A DNA stretch of 8,909 nucleotides, from NCBI GenBank assembly GCA_902796535.1, contig CADBPL010000029.1, forward strand, positions 1 through 8,909, given 5' to 3'. Source of the stretch: Oscillospiraceae bacterium (lineage in GTDB: Bacteria; Bacillota; Clostridia; Oscillospirales; Acutalibacteraceae). The notes beneath the pieces were generated by a model. That model was not told the origin of the DNA, did no database searches, and saw only the letters and a program-made list of their open reading frames with translations. Numbering within the stretch: position 1 is the first letter of the stretch; every line of letters begins with the position of its first letter. Shown here in pieces: positions 1 through 6,649 of this stretch. A program made the translations under genes and the position numbers.

Positions 1-315
1 CAGATGATCGCCGACCGCGAAAAGCAGGTGACCAGGCTGCTTTCGGAGGGCAAACGCGACGCCGCCAAGATCACCGCCGAAGCCGACGCGAAGGCGGCGC
101 AGATCGTTGCGGACGGCAAAAAAGAAGCCGCGAAGATCAACGCGGAAACAGAAAAGCAGATCGCCGCCATTTACGGCGAAGCCTATGACGCGAACGCGGA
201 GTTGTTTGTCTATCTGAAAAAGCTCATCGCGCTGGAAAAGGCGGTATCTACCGATACGGTCATCATTATGAACGCAGAGGATTCTGCGTTCGACATCCTC
301 GAATCGGGTCATTGA
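1..315 (+). CDS. hflC: HflC-like SPFH/band-7 protein, C-terminal part (5' end outside window)
   Basis: Only the last 104 codons are present; the frame is open from base 1 to a TGA at 313-315, so the ATG at 4 is internal, not a start. The visible part is a charged Ala/Glu/Lys-rich helix (REKQVTRLLSEGKRDAAKI, then repeats of the AAKI-AEAD type), followed by IAAIYGEAYDANAELFVYLKKL, then a short C-terminal strand (TDTVIIMNAEDSAF). This matches the C-terminal coiled coil and tail of HflC, in which the helix is followed by an AxIYAEAY-DPEFYxFxRSL-like segment and a DTTLVLSPDS-like end. HflC family proteins are membrane-anchored, form ring scaffolds with HflK and modulate the FtsH protease. Here the HflC-like gene comes before the HflK-like one, the reverse of the E. 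coli order. No FtsH gene is visible, so a role with FtsH is not shown. Confidence 0.8.
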   Translation, partial: QMIADREKQVTRLLSEGKRDAAKITAEADAKAAQIVADGKKEAAKINAETEKQIAAIYGEAYDANAELFVYLKKLIALEKAVSTDTVIIMNAEDSAFDILESGH

Positions 316-344
316 CCGGCGCGCCGGCAGGCGTAAAACGCGTG

Positions 345-420
345 AAAAAACAGAAGAGAGGAGCGGTTCGGGCACAAAGGGGAAAGGCGTTTTCTCCTTG
401 TTGGGCAAAAGCCGAACCGC
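345..420 (+). promoter_or_regulatory. Structured leader element, copy 1 (upstream of the hflK-like gene)
   Basis: The element opens with the 18-nt string AAAAAACAGAAGAGAGGA (345-362), identical to 1424-1441. An outer stem pairs 363-371 (GCGGTTCGG) with 412-420 (CCGAACCGC), 9 of 9 pairs, ending exactly before the ATG at 421. An inner stem pairs 377-385 (AAGGGGAAA) with 391-399 (TTTCTCCTT), 9 pairs including one G-U, with a GGCGT loop. There is no U-tract after it, so it is not an ordinary terminator. The downstream context (A/G)TGGCGATCANNATGAA is shared with copy 2. The GA-rich GAGAGGAG before the stem is the best Shine-Dalgarno-like sequence in the gap. The role (translation control, RNA processing or stability) is inferred; the fold is read by eye. 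Confidence 0.7.
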
Positions 421-1413
421 ATGGCGATCAAGATGAAACAGAAAAGTATCGAACTTTTTGAAGGGTTCCTGAACACCGGCATCCGCTATTTCAAGTGGAT
501 GGTCGTCGCGGCGCTCGCCATCATCCTGCTGACGGGGATCTATAAGGTGGACAGCAGCGAGGTTGCCGTTGTGCTCCGGTTCGGCGCGCTCACCGGCGCA
601 ACGCAAAAGGAGCAGATCAAGCAGCCGGGGCTTCATGTTTCGCTGCCGAGCTTTATCGACGAGGTCGTGAAGGTGCCGGTCGAGCGGGTGCAGGAGCTTT
701 CCGTCGGTTCCCTTTACGGCAGCGGCGCGCTGCTGGGCAAGGCGATCCAGTCCAACGGCTACGTCATGACCGGCGACAGCAACATCGTGCGCATGAATAT
801 CGCCGTAAAATACAAAATCAGCGACCCCATCGCCTATGCGCTGCGCGTGAACGACATTTCCGCAGCGCTGCAGGGGATCGTGTCGGGCGAAATGACGGCG
901 CTTGTTTCCGGCACAACGGTGGATGACGTTCTGACAACGGAAAAATCCACGCTGACCTCCCGAACCATGAAAAACGCGCAGGCCGTGGCGGACCGCGTCG
1001 GGCTGGGGGTCACGTTCACCAACATCGAGCTGACCGAGATCACCCCGCCGTCGGAAGCCGTTGAGGCGTTCAACAACGCCACCACAGCCTCCGTGCGCAA
1101 GGAAACGCTGATTCAGCAGGCAAAGGATTATGAAGAATCCACACTGCCGGGCGCGCAGGCGCAGGCGCAGCAGCTGATCGCCGACGCCAACACGGCGCAG
1201 GCGGACGCCGTAGCCCGCGCAACGGCCACGTCGGCGCAGTTCAACGCGCTGTATTCCCAGTATAAGCAAAACCCGTCCGTTGTTTATGACGGCGTGTTCC
1301 GCGCGCGCGTGAGCGAGGTGCTCAAGCAGAGCGGCGCAACGATCGTGGTGCCCGACGCAAAGGGCGGTTCGACCCGCCTGATCCTGCCCAACGGCAAAAA
1401 AAGCGCCGAATAA
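421..1413 (+). CDS. hflK: HflK-like SPFH/band-7 membrane protein
   Basis: A 330-residue protein with a short cytoplasmic N-terminus, one membrane segment (about residues 26-41, WMVVAALAIILLTGIY) and an SPFH domain starting at VDSSEVAVVLRFG. HflK hallmarks are present: PGLHVSLPSFIDEVVKVPVE (69-88), VMTGDSNIVRMNIAVKYKISDP (115-136), the DDVLTTEKS helix (168-176), ELTEITPPSEAVEAFNNA (203-220), a coiled coil with LPGAQAQAQ (242-250), and a terminal LILPNG strand. HflK normally pairs with HflC as a membrane scaffold around FtsH. It is shorter than E. coli HflK, lacking the Gly/Pro-rich N-terminal extension, as is common outside proteobacteria. The start is uncertain: ATG 421 directly follows the leader hairpin, while ATG 433 sits after GGCGATCA, which resembles the 3' half of a full Shine-Dalgarno (GGTGATC). 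The gap to the upstream gene is 105 nt, filled mostly by the leader element. Confidence 0.87.
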   Translation: MAIKMKQKSIELFEGFLNTGIRYFKWMVVAALAIILLTGIYKVDSSEVAVVLRFGALTGATQKEQIKQPGLHVSLPSFIDEVVKVPVERVQELSVGSLYGSGALLGKAIQSNGYVMTGDSNIVRMNIAVKYKISDPIAYALRVNDISAALQGIVSGEMTALVSGTTVDDVLTTEKSTLTSRTMKNAQAVADRVGLGVTFTNIELTEITPPSEAVEAFNNATTASVRKETLIQQAKDYEESTLPGAQAQAQQLIADANTAQADAVARATATSAQFNALYSQYKQNPSVVYDGVFRARVSEVLKQSGATIVVPDAKGGSTRLILPNGKKSAE

Positions 1414-1423
1414 GCCCACCGGT

Positions 1424-1498
1424 AAAAAACAGAAGAGAGGAACGATTCGGGCGCCGGAGCGAGAGGCTTCATCTCGCTTTGCGCGTTTGCCGGATCGC
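1424..1498 (+). promoter_or_regulatory. Structured leader element, copy 2 (upstream of the P-type ATPase gene)
   Basis: This is the second copy of the element seen at 345-420. The lead-in 1424-1441 is identical to copy 1. The outer stem pairs 1443-1450 (CGATTCGG) with 1490-1497 (CCGGATCG). Relative to copy 1, the G366-C417 pair becomes A1445-T1495 (both sides changed) and T368-A415 becomes a T1447-G1493 wobble; the outermost pair (1442/1498) is lost. The inner stem pairs AGCGAGA (1458-1464) with TCTCGCT (1472-1478), perfect over 7 pairs but of quite different sequence from copy 1. Both hairpin loops begin GGC. The inner regions are 37 and 38 nt long. It is followed by GTGGCGATCATTATGAA, matching ATGGCGATCAAGATGAA after copy 1. 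The compensatory changes point to a conserved RNA fold rather than a DNA site or conserved coding sequence. Confidence 0.7.
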
Positions 1499-3481
1499 GT
1501 GGCGATCATTATGAAGAGAATCGATCATATGGCCGAGGAGTCGCTGAAGGAGCAGTCAGTGACCTACATTTCCGACAGGGATAAGAAAAAGCTGTCAGGC
1601 GCGATCGCGTCAGCCGTGGCGGCGCTGGTTTTTTTTGCCGCGGGGCTGCTGCTCAACCGCCTTGCGCCCGGGCAGACCGCCATTGCGGAGCTGCTTTATC
1701 TGATCAGCGTGCTGATCATCGGCATTCCCGTTCTGGCGACCGCCGTGAAGGGGCTGCTGCACAAGGACGTCAGCGCCTCGATGGAGATGCTGGTTTCCGT
1801 CGCCATGCTGGTCGCCGTGCTCGACGGTCAATTCATCGTCGCCATTCTGATCCCCGTGATCCTGACGGTCGTGCATTTTTTTGAAGAAAAAAGCATCATG
1901 GGCGGCCGGGACGCCATTGAGGGCCTGAAAAAGATGCAGGCACATTCCGCCCTGCTCCTGACCGACGGCAAAGAGCAGGAGGTGGGCGCCGAAACGCTGC
2001 AGGTGGGCGACGTTATCCTCGTCAAATCCGGCATGGCGCTGCCCATCGACGGAACGGTTCTGCAGGGCGAGGCCAACATGGATCAGAAATCATTAACGGG
2101 CGAATCGCTGCCCAAAAGCGTCGGCAAGGGCGATAAGGTCTACGCGGGCACCACAAGCATCGACGGCCTGCTGACCGTCCGGGTCGACAAGGCCTATGAG
2201 GACACTTCTTTTAACCGCATCGTGCAGCTGCTGGAAAACGCGGAGGAAATGAAGCTGCCGGAAGCGCTGCTGGTGGATCGGTTCATGAAATACTACATCC
2301 CGTTCGTGCTCGCGGTCGCGGCGCTGATCTGGTTTTTCACCAGGGATATCGCGCGCGCCGTCGCCGTGCTGGTGGTCAGCTGCCCGTGCGGGTATATGCT
2401 GGTTTCCTCCGCGCCCATCATCGCGGCGCTGGGGGCGGCCTCCAAGCGCGGCGTTCTGATCAAAAACCCGGCCTTTATCGAAAACCTGACGCAGGCGGAT
2501 TCCTTCATTTTCGACAAGACGGGCACCATCACCAACGGCACGCTCGAAGCGGTGGAAATTAGACTGTTTGCGGCCGGGAGCGAGGAAGAATTGCTGAAAA
2601 CGGCCGCGGCGGTCGCCCACGGCTCGCTGCATCCCGCCTCCAAGGCCATTGTGCGGCTGTGCAAAGAGCTGGACTACGACATGGATTACACGATCACCGA
2701 AACGGCGGGCAACGGCGTGACCGGCAAAAAGGGGAGCGATACGATCATCCTCGGCAGCCGGCGCTATCTGGAAAAAACCGGCCATGCGCTGCCCTGTGAC
2801 GACGCTGAAACCGGCTCCACCACGTGGGTGGCCAAAAACGGAACCGTGCTGGGGCTGCTGGTGTTCCGCGATATTCTGCGGGGCGACGCGGCACAGGCCT
2901 TTGCCATGCTGCGGCGCATCGGCGTGAAACGCATTTCGGTGATGACCGGCGACAACCGGGTGGAGGCGCAGAAGATCACCGAAAGCGTCGACGTGGATGA
3001 ACTGCACTGCGAGCTGCTGCCGGAGCAGAAGTTAGAGCTGCTCAAAAAAGAAAAAGAAACCCACACCGTCGTCATGGTCGGCGACGGCATCAACGATTCT
3101 CTGGCGCTGCGGGAGGCGCACGTCGGCATCGCCATGGGCGCCATGGGCTCCAACACCGCCATTGAAAGCGCCGATATTTCCCTGATGAACAACACCATGG
3201 GGAACCTGCCGTTCATCGTTCTGCTCGCGCGCAAAACCAAGGAGATCATCGACCACAACATCATCATCGCGTTCCTCACCAGCTTCATCATGATCTTTCT
3301 TGCCGCAATCGGCGTCATTTCTCCGCTCCTCGGCGCCTTCCTGCACAACGTCGGCGCGTTCATCGTGCTGTTCAACAGCGCGCGGGTATCCAAAGCCGGG
3401 GAAGAGCCGGAAGACGACGGCGGCGAAGACGCGGACGGGGCAGAGGAAACCCCAGGCGATCGCGACGCGCCCTGCGCCTGA
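1499..3481 (+). CDS. P1B-type heavy-metal-transporting P-type ATPase
   Basis: About 660 residues (numbered from GTG 1499). P-type ATPase motifs appear in order: TGES in the actuator domain (200-203), the membrane metal site CPC (295-297) in SCPCGYMLVSSAP, the phosphorylation site DKTGT with Asp339, the P1B-specific HP (378-379) in GSLHPASKAIV, MTGDN (482-486) and GDGIND (528-533). The HP motif and CPC mark a transition-metal pump. No N-terminal HMA or His-rich metal-binding domain is visible; the N-terminus goes from a charged ~30 residues into membrane helices. The last helix reads LLGAFLHNVGAFIVLFNSARV, then a very acidic tail (EEPEDDGGEDADGAEE). The family exports or moves ions such as Zn, Cd, Mn, Fe or Cu; the ion here cannot be told. 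The start could be TTG 1487, GTG 1499 or ATG 1511; position 1499 aligns with ATG 421 of the gene before, 1511 with ATG 433. It is probably co-transcribed with the SPFH pair. Confidence 0.9.
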   Translation: MAIIMKRIDHMAEESLKEQSVTYISDRDKKKLSGAIASAVAALVFFAAGLLLNRLAPGQTAIAELLYLISVLIIGIPVLATAVKGLLHKDVSASMEMLVSVAMLVAVLDGQFIVAILIPVILTVVHFFEEKSIMGGRDAIEGLKKMQAHSALLLTDGKEQEVGAETLQVGDVILVKSGMALPIDGTVLQGEANMDQKSLTGESLPKSVGKGDKVYAGTTSIDGLLTVRVDKAYEDTSFNRIVQLLENAEEMKLPEALLVDRFMKYYIPFVLAVAALIWFFTRDIARAVAVLVVSCPCGYMLVSSAPIIAALGAASKRGVLIKNPAFIENLTQADSFIFDKTGTITNGTLEAVEIRLFAAGSEEELLKTAAAVAHGSLHPASKAIVRLCKELDYDMDYTITETAGNGVTGKKGSDTIILGSRRYLEKTGHALPCDDAETGSTTWVAKNGTVLGLLVFRDILRGDAAQAFAMLRRIGVKRISVMTGDNRVEAQKITESVDVDELHCELLPEQKLELLKKEKETHTVVMVGDGINDSLALREAHVGIAMGAMGSNTAIESADISLMNNTMGNLPFIVLLARKTKEIIDHNIIIAFLTSFIMIFLAAIGVISPLLGAFLHNVGAFIVLFNSARVSKAGEEPEDDGGEDADGAEETPGDRDAPCA

Positions 3482-3524
3482 CGCGGTTCCCTGTTTGATC
3501 CGATTTCTTTTGTCAAAAGCCAAA

Positions 3525-3566
3525 ACGCCGGGACTCACCTTCTGAAGTGAATCCCGGCGTCTTTTT
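3525..3566. terminator. Bidirectional intrinsic terminator between convergent genes
   Basis: A long GC-rich stem pairs 3525-3538 (ACGCCGGGACTCAC) with 3547-3560 (GTGAATCCCGGCGT), with a single C/A mismatch and an 8-nt loop. It is followed on the + strand by CTTTTTG and on the - strand by the complement of CAAAA. It lies 44 nt after the ATPase stop and 38 nt beyond the 3' end of the convergent lipoprotein gene, so it can serve both transcripts. The U-run is better on the + strand. Confidence 0.88.
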
Positions 3567-3603
3567 GCGTTTTTATGCGGCGTTTTCCGGTTTGCGCCCT
3601 GCC

Positions 3604-4347
3604 TTAAAACGCCGTCACACTCTCGCGCGTGAGGGCGTAGGCGCCGCTTTCTCCCTTGCTCGGAACCTGATCGAGGTTTTGCGAAGAAAAGATCCTGTCA
3701 TATTCCGCGTTGAACTCCGCGGCGGAAACCGTTTTTTGGTTGATCTCGTAAACGGCCTTTTCCTCGCCGACGGCGCCCTCATCGTTGGCGCCTGACCACA
3801 GCGTGTCAAGCTTTCCGTTTTTATACTCCAGTTTCGCGGCCATGAAATGGCCCTGCGCAACGTCTTCCACATAAATCAGGCTCTTCCGGCTTTCATAAGT
3901 GAAAGTGCCGTAGTTGCCCACGTCATCGATATGCCTGACCTGAGCGCCGTCAAAGGCATACAAATGAGCCGTTGAAAGATGAAAATCGCCGTCTGATATG
4001 ACAAGCTCCGGAACGTCGTCGTCATCCAGATAAATCAGGCTGAAGCACGCGTAATCCGAAAGGTCGTCTTTTTTAAGATAGGTGAGGAGGAACTGACGGT
4101 ACGCTTCTTTGTAATCGGCCGCCTCGGTCGAAGCGGCTTCGCTGACCGGCGCGGCTTCGGTATTTTGCGCCGTTGTTTCTTCGGCGGTTTCTTCAGCGGC
4201 CGTTGCTTCGGGCGCTGCTGCTTCCGCCGCGGTTTCCTCGTTCACCGTAGTAAGAGCTTCCGTTTCACCGTCCGGCCGGCTGCTTGAGCAGGCCGTAAAG
4301 CCCGCCAAAACCGCGGCCGCCAGCAAAACGGTCAACATTTTTTTCAT
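3604..4347 (-). CDS. Putative lipoprotein with LDDDDVPEL motif
   Basis: 247 residues. The N-terminus MKKMLTVLLAAAVLAGFTAC is a lipoprotein signal with probable lipidated Cys20; the lipobox is FTAC, so Phe at -3 is a weak match. Residues 30-78 are a low-complexity Glu/Ala/Thr linker, as expected for spanning a Gram-positive cell wall. The C-terminal domain begins YKEAYRQFLLTYL (79-91) and has LIYLDDDDVPELVISDGDF (104-122), an acidic Asp motif like the DxDxDGxPEL strand-loops of secreted clostridial proteins that may bind Ca2+. The start at 4347 is chosen because AGGAG (4360-4356) lies 8 nt upstream and the signal peptide begins there; the frame is open further upstream (to an ATG at 4482) but that overlaps the preceding gene and has no signal sequence. 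Function unknown. It is probably a distant paralogue of the 7978-8664 product. Confidence 0.8.
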   Translation of the reverse strand: MKKMLTVLLAAAVLAGFTACSSSRPDGETEALTTVNEETAAEAAAPEATAAEETAEETTAQNTEAAPVSEAASTEAADYKEAYRQFLLTYLKKDDLSDYACFSLIYLDDDDVPELVISDGDFHLSTAHLYAFDGAQVRHIDDVGNYGTFTYESRKSLIYVEDVAQGHFMAAKLEYKNGKLDTLWSGANDEGAVGEEKAVYEINQKTVSAAEFNAEYDRIFSSQNLDQVPSKGESGAYALTRESVTAF

Positions 4348-4381
4348 CTTGCTTTCTCCTTTTCTCTCTGATCGGGCACCT

Positions 4382-4397
4382 GCAGGCGGCGGCCTGC
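4382..4397 (-). other. GC-rich hairpin between two lipoprotein genes
   Basis: GCAGGC (4382-4387) pairs with GCCTGC (4392-4397) around a 4-nt loop, just after the stop of the upstream lipoprotein gene and 35 nt before the next start. No U-run follows on the - strand, so it is not a standard terminator. It could be a weak 3'-end or processing structure, or chance in GC-rich DNA. Confidence 0.35.
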
Positions 4398-4399
4398 GG

Positions 4400-5407
4400 T
4401 TATCCGGCAATACCGATCGAAAGCGATGCGTCGGTCGGTTCGGCGGCGGAAAGGTTGCTTTCGCTGCAAAGCACATAGACAAACTGCCCGGCGCTCAGGG
4501 CAAGGTTGCCGTCGCCCTCAAGCGCGGGGGTCTTGGCCTGCGGCAGGTATCTTGCGCCGTCGGTGAATTCCTGATCGAGAACGTACACCTTCCAGGTGGT
4601 GTTCGCCGAGGAGGATTGGAAGGAATAGGTGTTGGCGGCGTCGCAGACAAACGCCGTTACGCCGGCGTTGTTAAAGCCGTCTTTGGCGGTAACTGTGACA
4701 GGCCCGCTGAGATGGGGCAGCGTGCTCTGCGCCGCCGTGGCGGCTTCTGTTGTGGCTTCCGTTGCGGCCGCCGTGGTCGCAGCGGTGGTGGCCGCCGTGG
4801 TGGCGGCGGTGGTCGCTGCCGTGGTGGCGGCCTGCGTGACGGCTGCCTTGGTGGTGGCTGCCTTGGTGGTGACCGGCGCGGTCGTGAGCAGCGCGGCGGT
4901 CGTTGCGCTCGCGGTGGTCACAGCGGCAGAAGCGTCTGCGTAATCAATGGAGAGCGTCGCGTCGGACGCGGCTGCAGCGGTCAAAGAGCTTTCGCTGCAC
5001 AGAATGTAAATATACTTGCCAAGCTCGATCGAAAGGTTGCCGTCGCCTTCGAGCGCGGGCGTTCCGGCCTGCGGCAGGTATCGCGCGCCGTCGGTGAAGG
5101 GCGCGTCGAACAGATAAACCTTCCACGTGGTCGTCGCGGAGGACGCGGTGAAGGAATAGTTCGCGGTGGCGCCGCAGACGAGCGCGGTGACGCCGGCGTT
5201 GTCAAAGCCGTCCTTCGCGGTGACGACGTAGGGTTCGCTGTTGATGATCAGCTGGGGCAGCGCGCCGGAGGATTCCTCGGAAAAGGTTTCCGCCACTGCT
5301 TCGGTCTCGGCAGCTGTTTCATCCACAGGCGGCTGCTTGTTTTTGCCGCAGGCCGCAAAGCCCGCCAAAACCACGGCCGCTGTCAATAATGCCAGTATTT
5401 TTTTCAT
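4400..5407 (-). CDS. Putative lipoprotein with two tandem ~98-residue modules
   Basis: 335 residues. The signal peptide MKKILALLTAAVVLAGFAAC has a likely lipidated Cys20, followed by a short acidic linker (21-50). Module 1 covers residues 59-156 and module 2 covers 235-333; by hand alignment about 58 of 81 core residues are identical. Shared blocks include VTAKDGF-NAGVTA-VC, TTWKVY, FTDGARYLPQA, TPALEGDGNL and LCSES. Each module has two Cys (78/137 and 255/314), which could form a disulfide outside the cell. The spacer (157-234) is almost only Ala and Thr, with five AATT units at 193-212, and is probably flexible or glycosylated. The start at 5407 has AGGAG (5420-5416) 8 nt upstream. I do not recognise the module; the pattern suggests a small extracellular beta-rich binding domain. 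It lies 52 nt before the next lipoprotein gene and is probably co-transcribed with it. Confidence 0.82.
   Translation of the reverse strand: MKKILALLTAAVVLAGFAACGKNKQPPVDETAAETEAVAETFSEESSGALPQLIINSEPYVVTAKDGFDNAGVTALVCGATANYSFTASSATTTWKVYLFDAPFTDGARYLPQAGTPALEGDGNLSIELGKYIYILCSESSLTAAAASDATLSIDYADASAAVTTASATTAALLTTAPVTTKAATTKAAVTQAATTAATTAATTAATTAATTAAATEATTEAATAAQSTLPHLSGPVTVTAKDGFNNAGVTAFVCDAANTYSFQSSSANTTWKVYVLDQEFTDGARYLPQAKTPALEGDGNLALSAGQFVYVLCSESNLSAAEPTDASLSIGIAG
4409..4705 (-). repeat. Coding repeat module 2 of the two-module lipoprotein
   Basis: Encodes residues 235-333. It matches the segment at 4940-5233 in the same direction, with exact shared runs such as GGCCTGCGGCAGGTAT (+ strand reading) and AAGGTTGCCGTCGCC. 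The similarity holds at both DNA and protein level, so this is a fairly recent internal duplication. Confidence 0.85.
4772..4831 (-). repeat. Five 12-nt units encoding Ala-Ala-Thr-Thr
   Basis: Five tandem 12-nt units encode AATT at residues 193-212. The units vary at synonymous positions (for example GCC/GCG/GCT for Ala), so they are selected as protein or old, rather than a fresh slippage tract. Copy number could still vary between strains. Confidence 0.75.
4940..5233 (-). repeat. Coding repeat module 1 of the two-module lipoprotein
   Basis: Encodes residues 59-156, the N-terminal copy of the duplicated module. It pairs with 4409-4705. Differences are mostly conservative and cluster after the EGDGNL block (SIELGKYIYI against ALSAGQFVYV). 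Confidence 0.85.
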
Positions 5408-5479
5408 AAGTCATTCTCCTTTTTTGTTAACCGCCGATGAGATCGGGGCTTATTGATTTAACAACCTGCGGCGCACGCC

Positions 5480-6649
5480 TCAACGGTTCAGTGCGCTTCT
5501 GATCTGCCCGAGCTTGCGATCGAGCGCGTTTTGATCGTCGTTCGGGTCAATGTTGAGGTAAACCGCTTTGGCGAGCCGTTCCAGCGTTTGCGGGCACATA
5601 TCGTCGCGGTAATCGGGCACGATGCCGCGGTTCGCCTCCATTTTGAACGGATCCATCAGCGGGTGGAGCGCGCCGCGCTTTTTCATGATCGGCGTCCAGT
5701 GCCGGTAAACGTGCTTGCCCGTGTCGATGGGCAAAACGCCGTTGATCCCGTCCGCCTGCGCAAACCGGCGGGCAGCCGCCTCGCTTTCAAACTGCAGGGC
5801 GAGCGTGGTGCCGCAATCGCCCGCGAGATCGTTGGAGGGAACGAACCGGCACGCGTCGGCCAACCCGTCCATCAAATATTTTTTGTTGGCGCGCAGATCG
5901 GCAAGGATCGCGTCCATGCGGTCAAGCTGCCGGTTCATCACGGCGGCGCAAAGCTCGTTGGAGCGGAATTCGCCGCCGCAGAATTCTTCGGTTTCCACGC
6001 TGCTCAGCTGGTCGCCGAAATAGGCCACCGCGCTGCTGTCGTGATAAATAAGCGCGCGTTCAAACACCTGCCGGTCTGCAGTCAGCAGCGCGCCGCCTTC
6101 GCCGCAGGTGAGAATTTTGAAAAAGTTAAAGCTCAGCGCGCCCGCGTTGCCAATGGCGCCCAGGCGCCGCCCTTTATAGCTGCCGCCGTCGGCCTGGCAC
6201 GCATCCTCCAGCACGAGCAGACCGTGCCGCCCGGCCAGCGCCATGATGCTGTCCATATCGCAGGGGAAGCCCTGAATATGCACGGGAATGATCGCTTTGG
6301 TGTGCGGCGAGATCTTTTGCTCCACGTCCCCGGGGTCGATGGTCAGCGTATCGTCCACCTCCGCCAGCACGGGGATCGCCCCCGCGCCGACGACCGCCAT
6401 GGCCGTTGCGATATAGGTGTAGGCCGGCACGATCACTTCGTCGCCCGGGCCGACGCCCAGCGCGACCAGCGCCGAAACCAGCGCGGCGTAACCGCTGGTC
6501 ATAAAAATGGCGTGCGGCACGCTGAATGATTGCCGGAGCTTGTCTTCCACCTGCCTGGATTCCTGCAGGCCGCCGTTGATTTTAAACAGATCTCCGGCGT
6601 CAAGCACCCTTTTTAATTCTTCCAGCTCCTTTGCGCCGATGCGGTACAT
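5480..6649 (-). CDS. DegT/DnrJ/EryC1/StrS family PLP-dependent aminotransferase
   Basis: 389 residues, the usual length for this fold-type I family, which transfers an amino group (from Glu or Gln) to keto-sugars or keto-cyclitols. Visible family features are GGLQESRQVEDKL near the N-terminus, the cofactor-phosphate loop TSGYAALVSAL (51-61; usually SGTxAL), DEVIVPAYTYIATA (70-83), PVHIQGFPCDMD (122-133), LEDACQADGGSYKGRRLG (147-164) with Asp149 and Gln152 around the pyridine ring, and SFNFFKILTCGEGGA (173-187) in which Lys178 is the expected Schiff-base lysine. The C-terminal half is typical in size (HVYRHWTPIM, DDMCPQTLERLAKAVYLNIDP). The substrate cannot be told from sequence. The ATG directly follows the TAA of the ceramidase-like gene with no bases between; GAGGGG (6664-6659) inside that gene is its ribosome site, so the two are translationally coupled. 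No nucleotide-sugar genes are in view. Confidence 0.9.
   Translation of the reverse strand: MYRIGAKELEELKRVLDAGDLFKINGGLQESRQVEDKLRQSFSVPHAIFMTSGYAALVSALVALGVGPGDEVIVPAYTYIATAMAVVGAGAIPVLAEVDDTLTIDPGDVEQKISPHTKAIIPVHIQGFPCDMDSIMALAGRHGLLVLEDACQADGGSYKGRRLGAIGNAGALSFNFFKILTCGEGGALLTADRQVFERALIYHDSSAVAYFGDQLSSVETEEFCGGEFRSNELCAAVMNRQLDRMDAILADLRANKKYLMDGLADACRFVPSNDLAGDCGTTLALQFESEAAARRFAQADGINGVLPIDTGKHVYRHWTPIMKKRGALHPLMDPFKMEANRGIVPDYRDDMCPQTLERLAKAVYLNIDPNDDQNALDRKLGQIRSALNR

Noticed and set aside
2093..3007. Long - strand open frame inside the P-type ATPase gene
   Set aside because: Antisense shadow of an intact ATPase with all motifs in the + frame; product rich in His/Gln/Arg with no family features.
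4772..4831. Periodic repeats considered as a CRISPR array or iteron
   Set aside because: The units are 12 nt with no spacers, in frame, and encode an Ala-Ala-Thr-Thr linker.
4349..5389. Long + strand open frame opposite the two-module lipoprotein (Gly/Arg-rich)
   Set aside because: It is an antisense shadow of the Ala/Thr-rich gene in GC-rich DNA: low-complexity product, no ribosome site, no family resemblance.
5429..5446. CCGAT-GAG-ATCGG hairpin between the DegT-type gene and the lipoprotein gene, considered as a terminator
   Set aside because: A 5-bp stem with no U-run in either direction; too weak to call.
5531..6529. Long + strand open frame opposite the DegT-type aminotransferase
   Set aside because: Antisense shadow of a confidently identified enzyme; no supporting motif or start signal.
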